From Allobosea sp. CS1GBMeth4 (GTDB lineage: Bacteria; Pseudomonadota; Alphaproteobacteria; Rhizobiales; Beijerinckiaceae), in contig NZ_FYAS01000030.1 of NCBI RefSeq assembly GCF_900185715.1, positions 1 through 64,000 on the forward strand: DNA of 64,000 bases, given 5' to 3'. Each line of letters opens with the position of its first letter. Position 1 is the first letter of the stretch. The notes below the pieces were generated by a model. The model saw nothing but the letters and a program-made list of their open reading frames with translations, had not been told where the DNA came from and made no database searches. The position numbers and the translations under genes were made by a program. Below, piece after piece: positions 33,479-43,597 of this stretch.

Positions 33479-34432
33479 TCAGCCCGGCAGGGCCTGCTCC
33501 GGCTCGAGCCCGAGCTGTTCTGCGAGCAGGCGGTAATGCGCCATCTGGCCCGCGGCCCATGTCTCGAACTCCAGGAGGAAGTCGGGCGCGACCGCGACGG
33601 CCCGACCGCCATGGTCGACTGAAAAGCAGCCGCGCCGCTCGGCCTCGGACAAGATATTGCCGATATGCTGACGCGAAACCCGGAAGCGCTCCGCCAATCC
33701 GCCATAGGACAGCGATATCGGCGCCGCGGCACCGGCGCGGGCGGTGTAATGCGCGCTCAGCACCGCAGACAGGACCGGATAGCCGCAATCCTGCTCCGTG
33801 AACCGGACGATGTTGCTGAAGCAGCCGAAGTAGACATCCTGCTGGACGAACATGTCGTAGGAGCGGCCGAGCCAGTCGGCCAGAGCGGTGTCCAGGTCGC
33901 GCAGACGAGAGGCGAGCGGCCATGGCGGCGGAGCGAGCCGCTCGGACGCTTCGAGGAATGCCAGGGGCGAGCGGCCGATCTCCGCGAGGAGCGCCATCGC
34001 CGGCTGGAGCCGCACGGCGCGGCGGTCCTGCGCGGGACGGGTCGCGATGACGTATCCGCCGAGCTTCAGCGCAGCGACGAGGGCGGCGACCTGTCGCGGA
34101 CTGGCGTGCGCCGCCCGCTGCAGGGCGGCGAGCGTCGGCAGTTCTCCGCCGTTCCGCCGCCAGCGGACATCCTGGCCGATCAGGGCGAAGGCGACGAGAT
34201 AGCGGAGCTTCTGCCCGAAGAACTTGTCGGCCGGCCAGGCGATCTCGGGCGGCTGCATCATCGCGGCGCAATAGGCCAGCAAGGCGTCGGCGAAGGCGGG
34301 CAAGCGGATCAGCTCGGCCGCATAGGACCATACCGGGCCCGCCGCGTGGGCATGTATGGCGGGATGAAGATGGCCGGTGACCGGCCCGGGAGCGTCGCCC
34401 ACAGCAGAATGCCTGCAAATTCTAGACTTCAA
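33479..34432 (-). CDS. Putative two-HTH transcriptional regulator (MarR-like and Crp-like helices)
   Basis: A 317-residue protein. Residues about 75-130 resemble a MarR-like winged helix (GELPTLAALQRAAHASPRQV, then LVAALKLGGYVIATRPAQDR). Residues about 240-285 resemble a Crp-type recognition region (SLSYGGLAERFRVSRQHIGN, then ILSEAERRGCF). The middle part is helical with aromatic residues and could hold a ligand. The start is uncertain: a TTG at 34432 or a GTG at 34402, each with a weak ribosome-binding site. No target is obvious. A decayed sensor-kinase fragment lies upstream on the other strand. Confidence 0.6.
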   Translation of the reverse strand: MKSRICRHSAVGDAPGPVTGHLHPAIHAHAAGPVWSYAAELIRLPAFADALLAYCAAMMQPPEIAWPADKFFGQKLRYLVAFALIGQDVRWRRNGGELPTLAALQRAAHASPRQVAALVAALKLGGYVIATRPAQDRRAVRLQPAMALLAEIGRSPLAFLEASERLAPPPWPLASRLRDLDTALADWLGRSYDMFVQQDVYFGCFSNIVRFTEQDCGYPVLSAVLSAHYTARAGAAAPISLSYGGLAERFRVSRQHIGNILSEAERRGCFSVDHGGRAVAVAPDFLLEFETWAAGQMAHYRLLAEQLGLEPEQALPG

Positions 34433-34670
34433 CCGGCTCTGTTGAGTCGGGAGTAATGCGCCGCCTGGAGCCGAGCGAATCCATCGACAGATAATCCACC
34501 ATGGGCTTCCTTGCCGTCAATCGCTCGGCAATCGCCGCAAATAACAAACGAAATTCGCTAAAATACCCTGAGCCTCGATGCAGGAGGAGCGATTTCTCCA
34601 AGGACCGCCATTTATTACCTTTCCATATTGTTTTTATCTCCATATCCCCATGCCGCACAGCAGCGGCGAA

Positions 34671-34954
34671 AGGAGGACCCGCATCGACCTGGCCTCCTTC
34701 ATCGACAGCATCGCCTATGACGATCAGGATACCGGGAAAGCCGTCGCGGTTGCCGGTCGATCGACGGCACCGCCACCACCAAGCCGCATGCGCTCCAACG
34801 CATCGCGTCGCACTTCATCGACAACGCCGTGAAGTTCGCCGGCGCTGTGGAGCGCAGAGAGGACGGCGCCATAGCGATCACCGGCCGGAGACCGGCGTTC
34901 CAGAAATATAATAATCGAAGCAACGGTTTACACTGTTCATATCCAACCTTCTGA
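34671..34954 (+). pseudogene. Decayed histidine-kinase fragment with a frameshift
   Basis: Two frames together give pieces of a sensor-kinase core. Frame 1 from about 34677 reads RIDLASFIDSIAYDDQDTGK followed by AVAV, matching the strand before the ATPase N box of EnvZ-like kinases (vDLaxLlxsiaddyxDxGxxV). Frame 2 from 34754 reads ALQRIASHFIDNAVKFAGAV, the N box itself, and runs to a TGA at 34952. A frameshift of one base lies near 34754. The phosphoacceptor histidine and the G boxes are missing. The flanking 34433-34670 is unusually AT-rich with no gene, suggesting a scar of an old insertion or deletion. Confidence 0.55.
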
Positions 34955-35047
34955 TATGGATCAGATCTGTCGTTGCCGCAGTTTTGGTCACCGCCTAAGC
35001 TCCTGGCCATGAAGGGCGAGAAACGCCCCGTCTTCAGGGAGGTGACG

Positions 35048-36943
35048 ATGACGCGTCTGCGCGCCTGGCTGCTTGCCGCTTCGCTGCTGGCTCCGATGTT
35101 CCCGTTATCGCCTGCGACGGCGCAGGGCATCCCACAGAACATTCCGCGCAAGGAACTCCTGATTCTCGAGAACCCGGAAGGGACGATCAAGAACGCTGGC
35201 TGGTTCAATATCTGGGCGATCAACGCCGGCAGCCAGTCGAACGGGCTGCAGCAGGCGGCACTCGATACCCTCTGGTACATCGACCCCGAGAAAGGCCTCG
35301 ACGGCCCCTGGTACAATTCGCTCGCGGCCGACAAGCCGGTCTACAATGCCGACTTCACCGAGATGCAGGTCAAGCTCCGGCGTGGCCTGTTCTGGAGCGA
35401 CGGCGTGGAGTTCAGCTCCGCCGACGTCAAGGCCACCGTCGACATTCAGGTCAAGAACACGAACATGCGCTTCTCCGCGGTGCTGGCGAACAACGTCGCC
35501 TCCGTCGAGACGCCCGATGCGGAAACGGTGATCTTCAAGCTGAAGAAGCCCAACTCGCGCTTCCACACCAATTTCACGGTGCGCTGGGGCGCGATCTGGA
35601 TCCTGCCGAAGCATGTCTTCGACAAGGTCGACGATCCCCTGAAGTTCGACTTCAACAAGCCGGTCACGCTCGGCGCCTATACGCTGCACTCCTTCGATCC
35701 CGACGGGAAATGGTATATCTGGCAGCTGCGCGAGGACTGGCAGCGCACCTCGCTCGGCAGCCTCGGCAAGCCCGGGCCGAAATACCTCGCCTATGTCGAT
35801 CCCGGCCCGCCCGACAAGCGCGTCATCGCCCAGCTCAACCACGAGCTCGACGTCATCCACGACATCGCCCCCGAGGGCATGTTCACGCTGGCCAAGCAGG
35901 ACAAGGGCACGCGCGCCTGGTTCAAGGGCTTCCCCTACGGGCATCCCGACCCGACCCTGCCGGCGGTGATCTTCAACACCCAGAACGAGATCCTGAAGAA
36001 CCGCGACGTGCGCTGGGCGCTGGCGCTGATGATCGACGTCAAGGCGGTGACGATGGCGGCCTATCGCGGCGCGGCGACGATCTCGGCGATCGCCGTGCCG
36101 CCGACCGGCATTCACCCCGAAGCCTATCACAAGCCGATGGAGGCCTGGCTCAAGGACTTCGAGATCGACACCGGCAAGAGCAAGTTCAAGCCGTACGACC
36201 CCACGGTCGGCAAGCAGATCGCCGACATGCTGCGTCCCTCCATGGGCGACCAGATCCCGTCCGATCCGGCGGTGATCGCCAGATCCTTCGGGCTCGGCTG
36301 GTGGAAGACCAATGTCGCGGCGGCCGGCGAATTGCTGAGCCGCGCCGGCTTCCGCAAGCAGGGCAACCAGTGGCTGACCCCGGACGGCAAGCCGTTCGTG
36401 ATCAGGCTGATGGTCGAGGGCGATCTCAGGCCTGTGATGACGCGAGCCGGCACCATGATCGTGCAGCAATGGAAGCAGGCCGGCGTCGATGCGCGCATCG
36501 ACGTGGCACAGGGCACGCTGCTGACCCGGCGCGCCGCCGGCGACTTCGACGCCTTCATCGGCTGGAGCGTCGAGACCTGGGGCGGCCACCAGGACCTGTC
36601 CTATTTCATGGACAGCTGGCACTCGCAGTTCGTCGCCCGGCCAGGCCAGCCGCAGCCGCTGCGCAACTGGCAGCGCTGGTCGCATCCCGAACTCGACGAG
36701 ATCATCGAGAAGATCCGCAAGATCGCCTTCGACGATCCCAGGGGCGTCGAGCTCGGCCGCGACTACGTCAGGCTGATGGCCCGCGAGATGCCGATCATTC
36801 CGCTGATGGCCTACAATGTCTTCACCGCCATGGATCAGACCTATTGGAAGGGCTATCCGACCGCGGACGACCCCTATGCGAACCCGGTCACGAACTGGGG
36901 CAACTCCCGCTACATGTTCGTGCGGCTGAAGCCGGCCGACTGA
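35048..36943 (+). CDS. Periplasmic binding protein of a peptide/oligosaccharide-type ABC importer
   Basis: A 631-residue secreted binding protein of the DppA/OppA family (SBP_bac_5). A signal peptide (RLRAWLLAASLLAPMFPLSP, cleaved near SPATAQG) leads into the mature domain. Family segments include MQVKLRRGLFWSDGVEFSSA, FNTQNEILKNRDVRWALALM and AGFRKQGNQWLTPDGK. The ATG at 35048 follows GGGAGGTG with good spacing, which decides against the upstream ATG. The linked GH51 enzyme suggests the cargo is an arabinose-containing oligosaccharide rather than a peptide, as for several sugar importers of this family. A stem-loop follows the stop. Confidence 0.9.
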   Translation: MTRLRAWLLAASLLAPMFPLSPATAQGIPQNIPRKELLILENPEGTIKNAGWFNIWAINAGSQSNGLQQAALDTLWYIDPEKGLDGPWYNSLAADKPVYNADFTEMQVKLRRGLFWSDGVEFSSADVKATVDIQVKNTNMRFSAVLANNVASVETPDAETVIFKLKKPNSRFHTNFTVRWGAIWILPKHVFDKVDDPLKFDFNKPVTLGAYTLHSFDPDGKWYIWQLREDWQRTSLGSLGKPGPKYLAYVDPGPPDKRVIAQLNHELDVIHDIAPEGMFTLAKQDKGTRAWFKGFPYGHPDPTLPAVIFNTQNEILKNRDVRWALALMIDVKAVTMAAYRGAATISAIAVPPTGIHPEAYHKPMEAWLKDFEIDTGKSKFKPYDPTVGKQIADMLRPSMGDQIPSDPAVIARSFGLGWWKTNVAAAGELLSRAGFRKQGNQWLTPDGKPFVIRLMVEGDLRPVMTRAGTMIVQQWKQAGVDARIDVAQGTLLTRRAAGDFDAFIGWSVETWGGHQDLSYFMDSWHSQFVARPGQPQPLRNWQRWSHPELDEIIEKIRKIAFDDPRGVELGRDYVRLMAREMPIIPLMAYNVFTAMDQTYWKGYPTADDPYANPVTNWGNSRYMFVRLKPAD

Positions 36944-36950
36944 CCCACGC

Positions 36951-36971
36951 CGGGCCGCTCCACGCGGCCCG
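36951..36971 (+). other. Stem-loop after the binding-protein gene
   Basis: CGGGCCGC-TCCAC-GCGGCCCG forms a perfect 8-bp stem 7 nt after the stop codon, with no T-run. It sits in the 99-nt gap before the permease genes and could stabilise the binding-protein message or limit read-through. Confidence 0.5.
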
Positions 36972-37042
36972 CAACCCTCCCCAGCACAGCGCCGGCTGGC
37001 GGCAGGTCGCCGCCCCCGGGCCGGTGGAGCTTTCGGGATCGC

Positions 37043-38047
37043 ATGAGCGCCTATCCAGCCTATTTCGCCAAGCGCCTGGCCCAGTTCGCGCTGGTCGTCT
37101 TCATCGGCGTCAACCTCGCCTTCGTGATCACCCATGCCTCGCCGATCGACCCGGTCGAGCAGTCGATCTCGGTGGTGACCTCCTTCGGCAACACCGCGCC
37201 GGAAGCGATCGCCGCGATGCGGAGCTCCCTGCAGGAGCTCTACGGCCTCGAGGGCACGCTCGGCGAGCAGTACCTCACCTTCTGGAGCCGCGTGCTGCGC
37301 GGCGATTTCGGCCCCTCGCTCTCGGCCTTCCCGACGCCGGTCTCGACCCTGATCGGCCGGGCGCTGCCATGGACGGCGGGGCTGCTGATCGTATCGACCG
37401 TGATCACCTGGGTGCTCGGCAATCTGCTCGGCGGCCTCGCCGGCTATTACCAGCGCAACCGCACGCTCAAGCTGATGGGCGTGGTGGCGATGGGCGTCCA
37501 CCCGATCCCCTACTACATCGTCGCGCTGATGCTGCTCATCGTCTTCGGCTTCCTCTGGCCGGTGCTGCCGATCACGGGCGGGGCGGCGATGAACCTGGAG
37601 CAGGGCTGGAACCGGCCCTTCCTCTCGAGCGTGGCGCTGCACTCGGTGCTGCCGGCGCTCTCGCTCATCCTGATCGGGCTCGGCAGCTGGTTCCTCGGCA
37701 TGCGCTCGCTGGTCTCGAACATCGTGACCGAGGATTACGTGGTCTATGCGGAGGTCGCCGGCCTCGACAGCCGCCGGGTGCTCGGCTCCTACGTCATGCG
37801 CAACGCGCTGGCGCCCCAGGTCACCGGTCTGGCGATGTCGCTCGGCGGCATCTTCAACGGCGCGGTGATCACCGAAAAGGTCTTCGGCTATCCCGGCGTC
37901 GGAACGCTCCTCGTCGACGCGGTCTATGCCGGCGATTACGGGCTCGTCCTCGGCGTCACCACCGTCTCCATCATCGCCGTCTCGATCGGCGTCCTGGTCA
38001 TCGATCTGCTCTACCCGCTGATCGACCCGCGCGTGGAGCTGCGCTGA
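37043..38047 (+). CDS. Peptide/oligosaccharide ABC importer permease, DppB type
   Basis: A 334-residue inner-membrane protein with six predicted helices and the DppB/OppB plan: an N-terminal helix (AKRLAQFALVVFIGVNLAFV), a large periplasmic loop with LYGLEGTLGEQYLTFWSRVL, and the EAA loop (EDYVVYAEVAGLDSRRVLGS) near residue 230. It forms the channel with the next gene product. The stop overlaps the next ATG (TGATG). Oligosaccharide transport is inferred from the operon. Confidence 0.92.
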   Translation: MSAYPAYFAKRLAQFALVVFIGVNLAFVITHASPIDPVEQSISVVTSFGNTAPEAIAAMRSSLQELYGLEGTLGEQYLTFWSRVLRGDFGPSLSAFPTPVSTLIGRALPWTAGLLIVSTVITWVLGNLLGGLAGYYQRNRTLKLMGVVAMGVHPIPYYIVALMLLIVFGFLWPVLPITGGAAMNLEQGWNRPFLSSVALHSVLPALSLILIGLGSWFLGMRSLVSNIVTEDYVVYAEVAGLDSRRVLGSYVMRNALAPQVTGLAMSLGGIFNGAVITEKVFGYPGVGTLLVDAVYAGDYGLVLGVTTVSIIAVSIGVLVIDLLYPLIDPRVELR

Positions 38048-38910
38048 TGCTGGTCATCCTGCGCGATCTCCTCCGCTACAACCTCGAGTTCCGGATCGGG
38101 CTCGTTCTCGTCGCCATCGTGCTGGTGATGGCCGGCCTCTCCTTCGTCTCGCCCTATCCGCCGGGAGACGTCTACCTCGTCCCGCCGGACGTGCCGCCTT
38201 CGTCGGCCTATTGGCTGGGCACGACCTCGCGCGGTCAGGACGTGTTCTGGCAGCTCACCTTCGCCATCCGCAACACGTTGAGCTTCGGCATCATGGTGGC
38301 GGTGCTGTCGCGGCTGATCGCACTCGTCGTCGGCCTGCTCGCCGGCTACAGCGGCGGCTGGCTCGACCGGGTGCTGATGTCGATCAACGACACCTTCATC
38401 ATCATCCCGCTCTTCCCGATCCTGATCCTGTTCTATTTCGTGCTGCGCGACAGCATGTCGACGCCGCTGCTCGCCACCATCATGGCCTGCCTCGGCTGGT
38501 CCTACGACGCCCGCCTGATCCGCTCCGTCGCGCTCAGCCTGAAGACGCGGGAGTTCACGCAGACCAGCATCTTCTCGGGCATGAAGACGCACGAAATCCT
38601 GGCGCGCGAGCACCTGCCCTACGTACTGCCGATCGTGTTCTCGACCACGATGAACAACATGAACTGGTCGATCGGCATCGAGGTCACCCTCGCCGTCCTC
38701 GGCTTCACCGACATCAACACGCCGACCATCGGCGGCATGATCTACTGGGCGAACCAGCACACGGCGCTCGTGGCCGGCATCTGGTGGTGGATCGCCTTCC
38801 CGGTCGCGCTGGTGGTGATGACCTTCATCGGACTGTTCCTGCTCGCCGTGTCGATGAACGAGTACATCGACCCGCGCAGCCGGCTCGCCCGGATGGGAGG
38901 AAGCCGATGA
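38047..38910 (+). CDS. Peptide/oligosaccharide ABC importer permease, DppC type
   Basis: A 287-residue permease with the N-terminal DppC domain (FRIGLVLVAIVLVMAGLSFV), the typical SAYWLGTTSRGQDVFWQL entry segment, and an EAA-type loop at REFTQTSIFSGMKTHEILAR. It pairs with the DppB-type permease. The ATG lies at the TGATG overlap at 38047; the longer frame upstream is only a shadow of the binding-protein gene. The stop overlaps the first ATPase gene (ATGA), so the operon is fully coupled. Confidence 0.92.
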   Translation: MLVILRDLLRYNLEFRIGLVLVAIVLVMAGLSFVSPYPPGDVYLVPPDVPPSSAYWLGTTSRGQDVFWQLTFAIRNTLSFGIMVAVLSRLIALVVGLLAGYSGGWLDRVLMSINDTFIIIPLFPILILFYFVLRDSMSTPLLATIMACLGWSYDARLIRSVALSLKTREFTQTSIFSGMKTHEILAREHLPYVLPIVFSTTMNNMNWSIGIEVTLAVLGFTDINTPTIGGMIYWANQHTALVAGIWWWIAFPVALVVMTFIGLFLLAVSMNEYIDPRSRLARMGGSR

Positions 38911-39913
38911 GCGCGGCGCCAGGTCGGGCTCCGGTGCTGCAGGTCCGCGACCTGCAGGCCCATTTCCGCACCCGCTATTTCGGGGTCGATCGCGAGGTCA
39001 GGGCCGTCGACGGCGTCGGCTTCGATGTCCGCCGCAACGAGATCTACGGGCTTGCCGGCGAATCCAGCTCCGGCAAGACCACGCTGGTCAAGACCATCGC
39101 GGGACTGCTGAAGCCGCCGCTGGAGATGGTCGGCGGCTCAGCCCGTTTCTCCTTCCTGCCGGAATGGGACGCTGTCGGCCGCGCCCCGCCGGAGGTCGTC
39201 CGCCGCATCCGCTGGCGGCACCTCTCCTACATCATGCAGGGCTCGATGAACGTGCTGAACCCGCTCCGGCGGATCAGGCACAGCTTCCGCGACTTCGCCT
39301 GGCGCCATATCGGCGGCGGCAAGCGCGAGTTCGACGCCCGGGCGGCCGCGCATCTGGAGCGGGTCAGGCTCGATCCCTCGGTGTTGTCGGCCTATCCGCA
39401 CGAGCTCTCCGGCGGCATGCGCCAGCGCGTCACCATCGCGCTGGCGACGATCTGCAAGCCGGACTTCATCATCGCCGACGAGCCGACGACGGCGCTCGAC
39501 GTGGTCGTGCAGAAGGACGTGCTGGGGATGATCCGCTCCATCCAGCGGGAGATGGAGTCCAGCATCCTGTTCATCACGCACGACATGGGAGTGCATGCGG
39601 CGCTGACCGACCGGCTCGGCATCATGTATGCGGGACGCCTGGTCGAAGACGGCGAGACGCCCGAGATCTTCGGACGCCCTCTGCATCCCTATACGCGGCA
39701 CCTGATAGCGAGCCTGCCGCGGATCGGCGATGTCGAGCAGCGCGAAGGGCTGGAGGGAACGCCGCCCAATCTCGCCATGCCGCCGCCCGGCTGCCGCTTC
39801 CATCCGCGCTGCCCCCTTGCCATGCCGCTCTGCGCCACCACCGTGCCGGCGATGGTCGAGACGCTGCCGGGCCATCGGGTCGCCTGTCATGCGGTCAACC
39901 CCGGAGCGGCGGC

Positions 39914-39917
<4 letters not shown>
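38907..39917 (+). CDS. Peptide/oligosaccharide ABC importer ATPase, DppD type
   Basis: A 336-residue ATPase: Walker A GESSSGKTTLVK near residue 51 (with serine where most have glycine), signature LSGGMRQRVTIALA near 168, Walker B IIADEPTTALD, H-loop FITHDMGVHA, and the C-terminal oligopeptide motif with cysteines (GCRFHPRCPLAMPLC) that holds a [4Fe-4S] cluster in some DppD proteins. It starts at the ATGA overlap and ends in another ATGA overlap with the partner ATPase. It powers transport as a heterodimer. Confidence 0.93.
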
Positions 39918-40755
<838 letters not shown>

Positions 40756-40759
<4 letters not shown>

Positions 40760-42291
40760 GACAAGCGAGCATCACCTTCGACCGTGCCTTCGCCATCGGC
40801 GATACCGACCCGCGGCTCTTCGGCGCCTTCGTCGAGCATCTGGGACGCTGCGTCTATGGCGGCATCTACGAGCCCGGCCATGCGACCGCCGACAAGCGCG
40901 GCTTCCGCAAGGACGTGCTCGAGCTCGTCAAGGAACTCGGCCCGACGATCATGCGCTATCCCGGCGGCAATTTCGTCTCGGGGTACAATTGGGAAGACGG
41001 CGTCGGCCCGGTCGAGGACCGGCCGGCCAGGCTGGACCTCGCCTGGTTCACCACCGAGCCGAACAGCTTCGGGACCAATGAGTTCGTCGACTGGTGCCGG
41101 GCCGCGAAGATCGAGCCGATGCTCGCCGTCAATCTCGGCACGCGCGGCGGCGACGCGGCGCGCAACCTCGTCGAGTACTGCAACCATCCCGGCGGCACCG
41201 CCTGGTCGGATCTTCGCATCAAGCATGGCTGGAAGAAGCCGCACGACATCAAGTTCTGGTGCCTCGGCAACGAGATGGACGGTCCCTGGCAGATGGAGCA
41301 CAAGACAGCGACCGAATACGGCCGCGTCGCGCACGAGGCCGCGAAGATGATGCGCTGGATCGACCCCTCGATCGAGCTCGCCGCCTGCGGCTCGTCGGGC
41401 CGCAACATGCCGAGCTATGGCCGCTGGGAAGACGAGGTGCTGGAGCACACCTTCGACCAGGTCGAGTTCATCTCGCTGCACACCTACTTCAACAACTACG
41501 CCGCCGACACCAGGGCCTTCCTCGCCAGTCCGGACCTGATGGACCAGTTCATCGAGGAGGTCGTCGCGATCTCGGACGCGGTCGCGGCCAGGCGGCGCTC
41601 CGACAAGCGCATCATGCTGAGCTTCGACGAGTGGAACGTCTGGTACCGGACGCGGCGCGTCCGGGCGGACCGCGTCAAGGAGGGCTGGCCGGTCGCACCG
41701 CCGATCCTGGAGGAAATCTACTCGATGGAGGACGCGCTGGTCTTCGGCGGGGCCTGCATCTCGCTGCTCAACCACGCCGACCGCGTCAAGGCGGCCTGCC
41801 TCGCGCAATTGGTCAACGTCATCGCGCCGATCATGACCGAGACCGGCGGCCCGGCCTGGCGCCAGACCATCTTCTGGCCGTTCGCGCAGATGAGCCGGCT
41901 CGGGCGCGGCAGCGTGCTCAGGACACTCGTCAAATCCGAGAGCTATCGGGCCGACTATTACGATCCGCGCGGCAAGCAGGACCTCTACTATCCGATCGAG
42001 GCGCCCTATCTGAAAGCCTCCGTCGTCGCCGACGACAAGGGCGTCTCGCTCTTCCTGCTCAATCGCGATCTCGAGCAGGCCGTCACCGTCGCGGTCGATG
42101 CGCGCGGCTTCGGCAAGCTCCGGGTCGCGGAAGCGACCGAGCTGCGCCATGCCGATCTCAAGGCGGTGAACAGCAAGAAGGCGCCGCTCGCGGTCAAGCC
42201 GGCGACGCTGAAGGGCGTCTCGGTGCAGGCGGCGACGATCGCGCTGGAGTTGCAGCCGGCTTCGTGGAATGTGATCAGGCTGGAAGGTTAG
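40756..42291 (+). CDS. GH51 alpha-L-arabinofuranosidase, cytoplasmic
   Basis: A 511-residue glycoside hydrolase of family GH51, which releases terminal L-arabinofuranose from arabino-oligosaccharides. The acid/base glutamate is E173 in CLGNEMDGPWQ and the nucleophile E292 in LSFDEWNVWY. FGAFVEHLGRCVYGGIYEPG and YPGGNFVSGYNWEDG are family landmarks. No signal peptide is present, so it acts on imported sugar. Its ATG overlaps the transporter ATPase gene (ATGA), making it part of the same operon. Related GH51 enzymes act on other furanosides, so the exact substrate is inferred. Confidence 0.93.
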
Positions 42292-42309
42292 CCAACGGTC
42301 CCCGCGACA

Positions 42310-43344
42310 ATGGACGAGAGCGCATCACGATCACGGCCCGGACGCCGGAGTCCCGCTGGGGCCGGCTCCGCGCCGAGCGACGCCCGGCGCGACCGCAGCT
42401 TCCTCGTCGTCAATGCGGACAGGCAATATCAGGTGCTGCGTGGACTGGCCTCGCCGGTCAGGCTGCGCATCCTGCGGCTGCTCAACCGTCACGGCCCGAA
42501 GAACATCAATCAGATCGCCGAGGTGCTCGGCCTGCCGCAATCGACGATCGTGACGAATGTCCAGGTGCTGGAGGAGGCCGAGCTGATCTCGACCTCGCTC
42601 GGCAAGGCGGCCAAGGGCCAGCAGAAGGTCTGCGCCGCGCGCTATGCCGAGATCGTCGTCAATCTCGATCCGGACGATCCGAGCCGGGAGCGCAACATCG
42701 TCGAGGTCGAGATGCCGCTCGGGCTCTATACGAGCTCGAACGTCTCGGCGCCCTGCGGGCTCTGCTCGACCGAACGCATCCTCGGCGTGCTGGACGTGCC
42801 CGAGTTGTTTCTCGACCCGCGCCGGGTGCAGGCCGCGCTGATCTGGTTCGGGCGCGGCTATGTCGAGTACAAGTTCCCGAACAACGCCAAGGTCCTGAAC
42901 CAGGCGATCAACGCGCTCGAATTCGAGATGGAGATGTCCTCGGAGGTTCCGGGGACCAATGCCGACTGGCCTTCCGACATCAGCCTCTGGGTCAATGGCC
43001 GCAAGGTCGGCACCTGGACCTGCCCGGGCGATTATGGCGACCGTCGCGGCACCTATACGCCGCATTGGTGGAAGCTCGAGGGCTCCCAATACGGCATCCT
43101 GACGACCTGGCGCATCACGGCGGACGGCACCTATCTCGGCGAGCGCCGGCTCAGCGACGTCACGACCGCCGATCTCGATCTCGACCGCCACCACTCGATC
43201 AAGGTGCGCATCGGCATCGACGAGACAGAGGGGCGACCGGGCGGCGTCAATATTTTCGGCCGCGGGTTCGGGAACCACAACCAGGACATCAAGATGAGGC
43301 TGCATCTGCAGGGCATGAAGGCCTTGCCGCACGTTGCGGCCTGA
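42310..43344 (+). CDS. ArsR-like winged-helix regulator with a large C-terminal sensor domain
   Basis: A 344-residue protein. Residues about 35-115 are a winged helix (GLASPVRLRILRLLNRHG, then NQIAEVLGLPQSTIVTNVQV). The remaining 220 residues are not a standard ArsR part: they include CGLCSTERILGVLD and a beta-rich region with many aromatics (DISLWVNGRKVGTWTCPGDY), reminiscent of a carbohydrate-binding beta-sandwich. It follows the GH51 gene by 18 nt, so it probably senses the released or imported sugar and controls the operon. ArsR-type regulators of this size usually sit beside sugar-utilisation genes, from memory. A dispersed repeat follows. Confidence 0.8.
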   Translation: MDESASRSRPGRRSPAGAGSAPSDARRDRSFLVVNADRQYQVLRGLASPVRLRILRLLNRHGPKNINQIAEVLGLPQSTIVTNVQVLEEAELISTSLGKAAKGQQKVCAARYAEIVVNLDPDDPSRERNIVEVEMPLGLYTSSNVSAPCGLCSTERILGVLDVPELFLDPRRVQAALIWFGRGYVEYKFPNNAKVLNQAINALEFEMEMSSEVPGTNADWPSDISLWVNGRKVGTWTCPGDYGDRRGTYTPHWWKLEGSQYGILTTWRITADGTYLGERRLSDVTTADLDLDRHHSIKVRIGIDETEGRPGGVNIFGRGFGNHNQDIKMRLHLQGMKALPHVAA

Positions 43345-43486
43345 GTTTCGCCTCGCGCCGCTCCGGCGGGCTGCCGCCTCGGAAGAGTGGCGCTCCTCGA
43401 CGGCCGACATCGTGCCGAAGAGGCCTGCGGCTCGACCGGAAGCCGGCGGTCAGGAGCGTTTTCCGATCAGCTTGGATCGCGCGGCC

Positions 43487-43575
43487 CGTCATTGCGAGGA
43501 GCGCAGCGACGAAGCAATCCAGGGGCGGCAGAACGCTACGTCCCCCTGGATTGCTTCGCTGCGCTCGCAATGACG
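43487..43575. repeat. Dispersed inverted repeat between convergent genes
   Basis: The left arm (43487-43525) begins CGTCATTGCGAGGAGCGCAG and ends CAATCCAGGGG. The right arm (43542-43575) is its reverse complement apart from two missing triplets, starting CCCCTGGATTGCTTCG and ending CGCAATGACG. The sequence is typical of palindromic repeats scattered in Hyphomicrobiales genomes. It has no open frame. It separates the ArsR-like gene from the convergent oxidase gene and could act as a bidirectional transcription barrier. Confidence 0.75.
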
Positions 43576-43597
43576 ATTCAGTCCGGTCGAAAAATGC

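Noticed and set aside
34578..34832. Small gene of 84 codons
   Set aside because: Its recognisable part is half of a histidine-kinase N-box region that continues in another frame, so it is decay product rather than a gene.
43487..43575. Terminal inverted repeats of an insertion sequence
   Set aside because: The arms are only 16 nt apart, with no transposase and no target-site duplication seen; this is a dispersed palindromic repeat.
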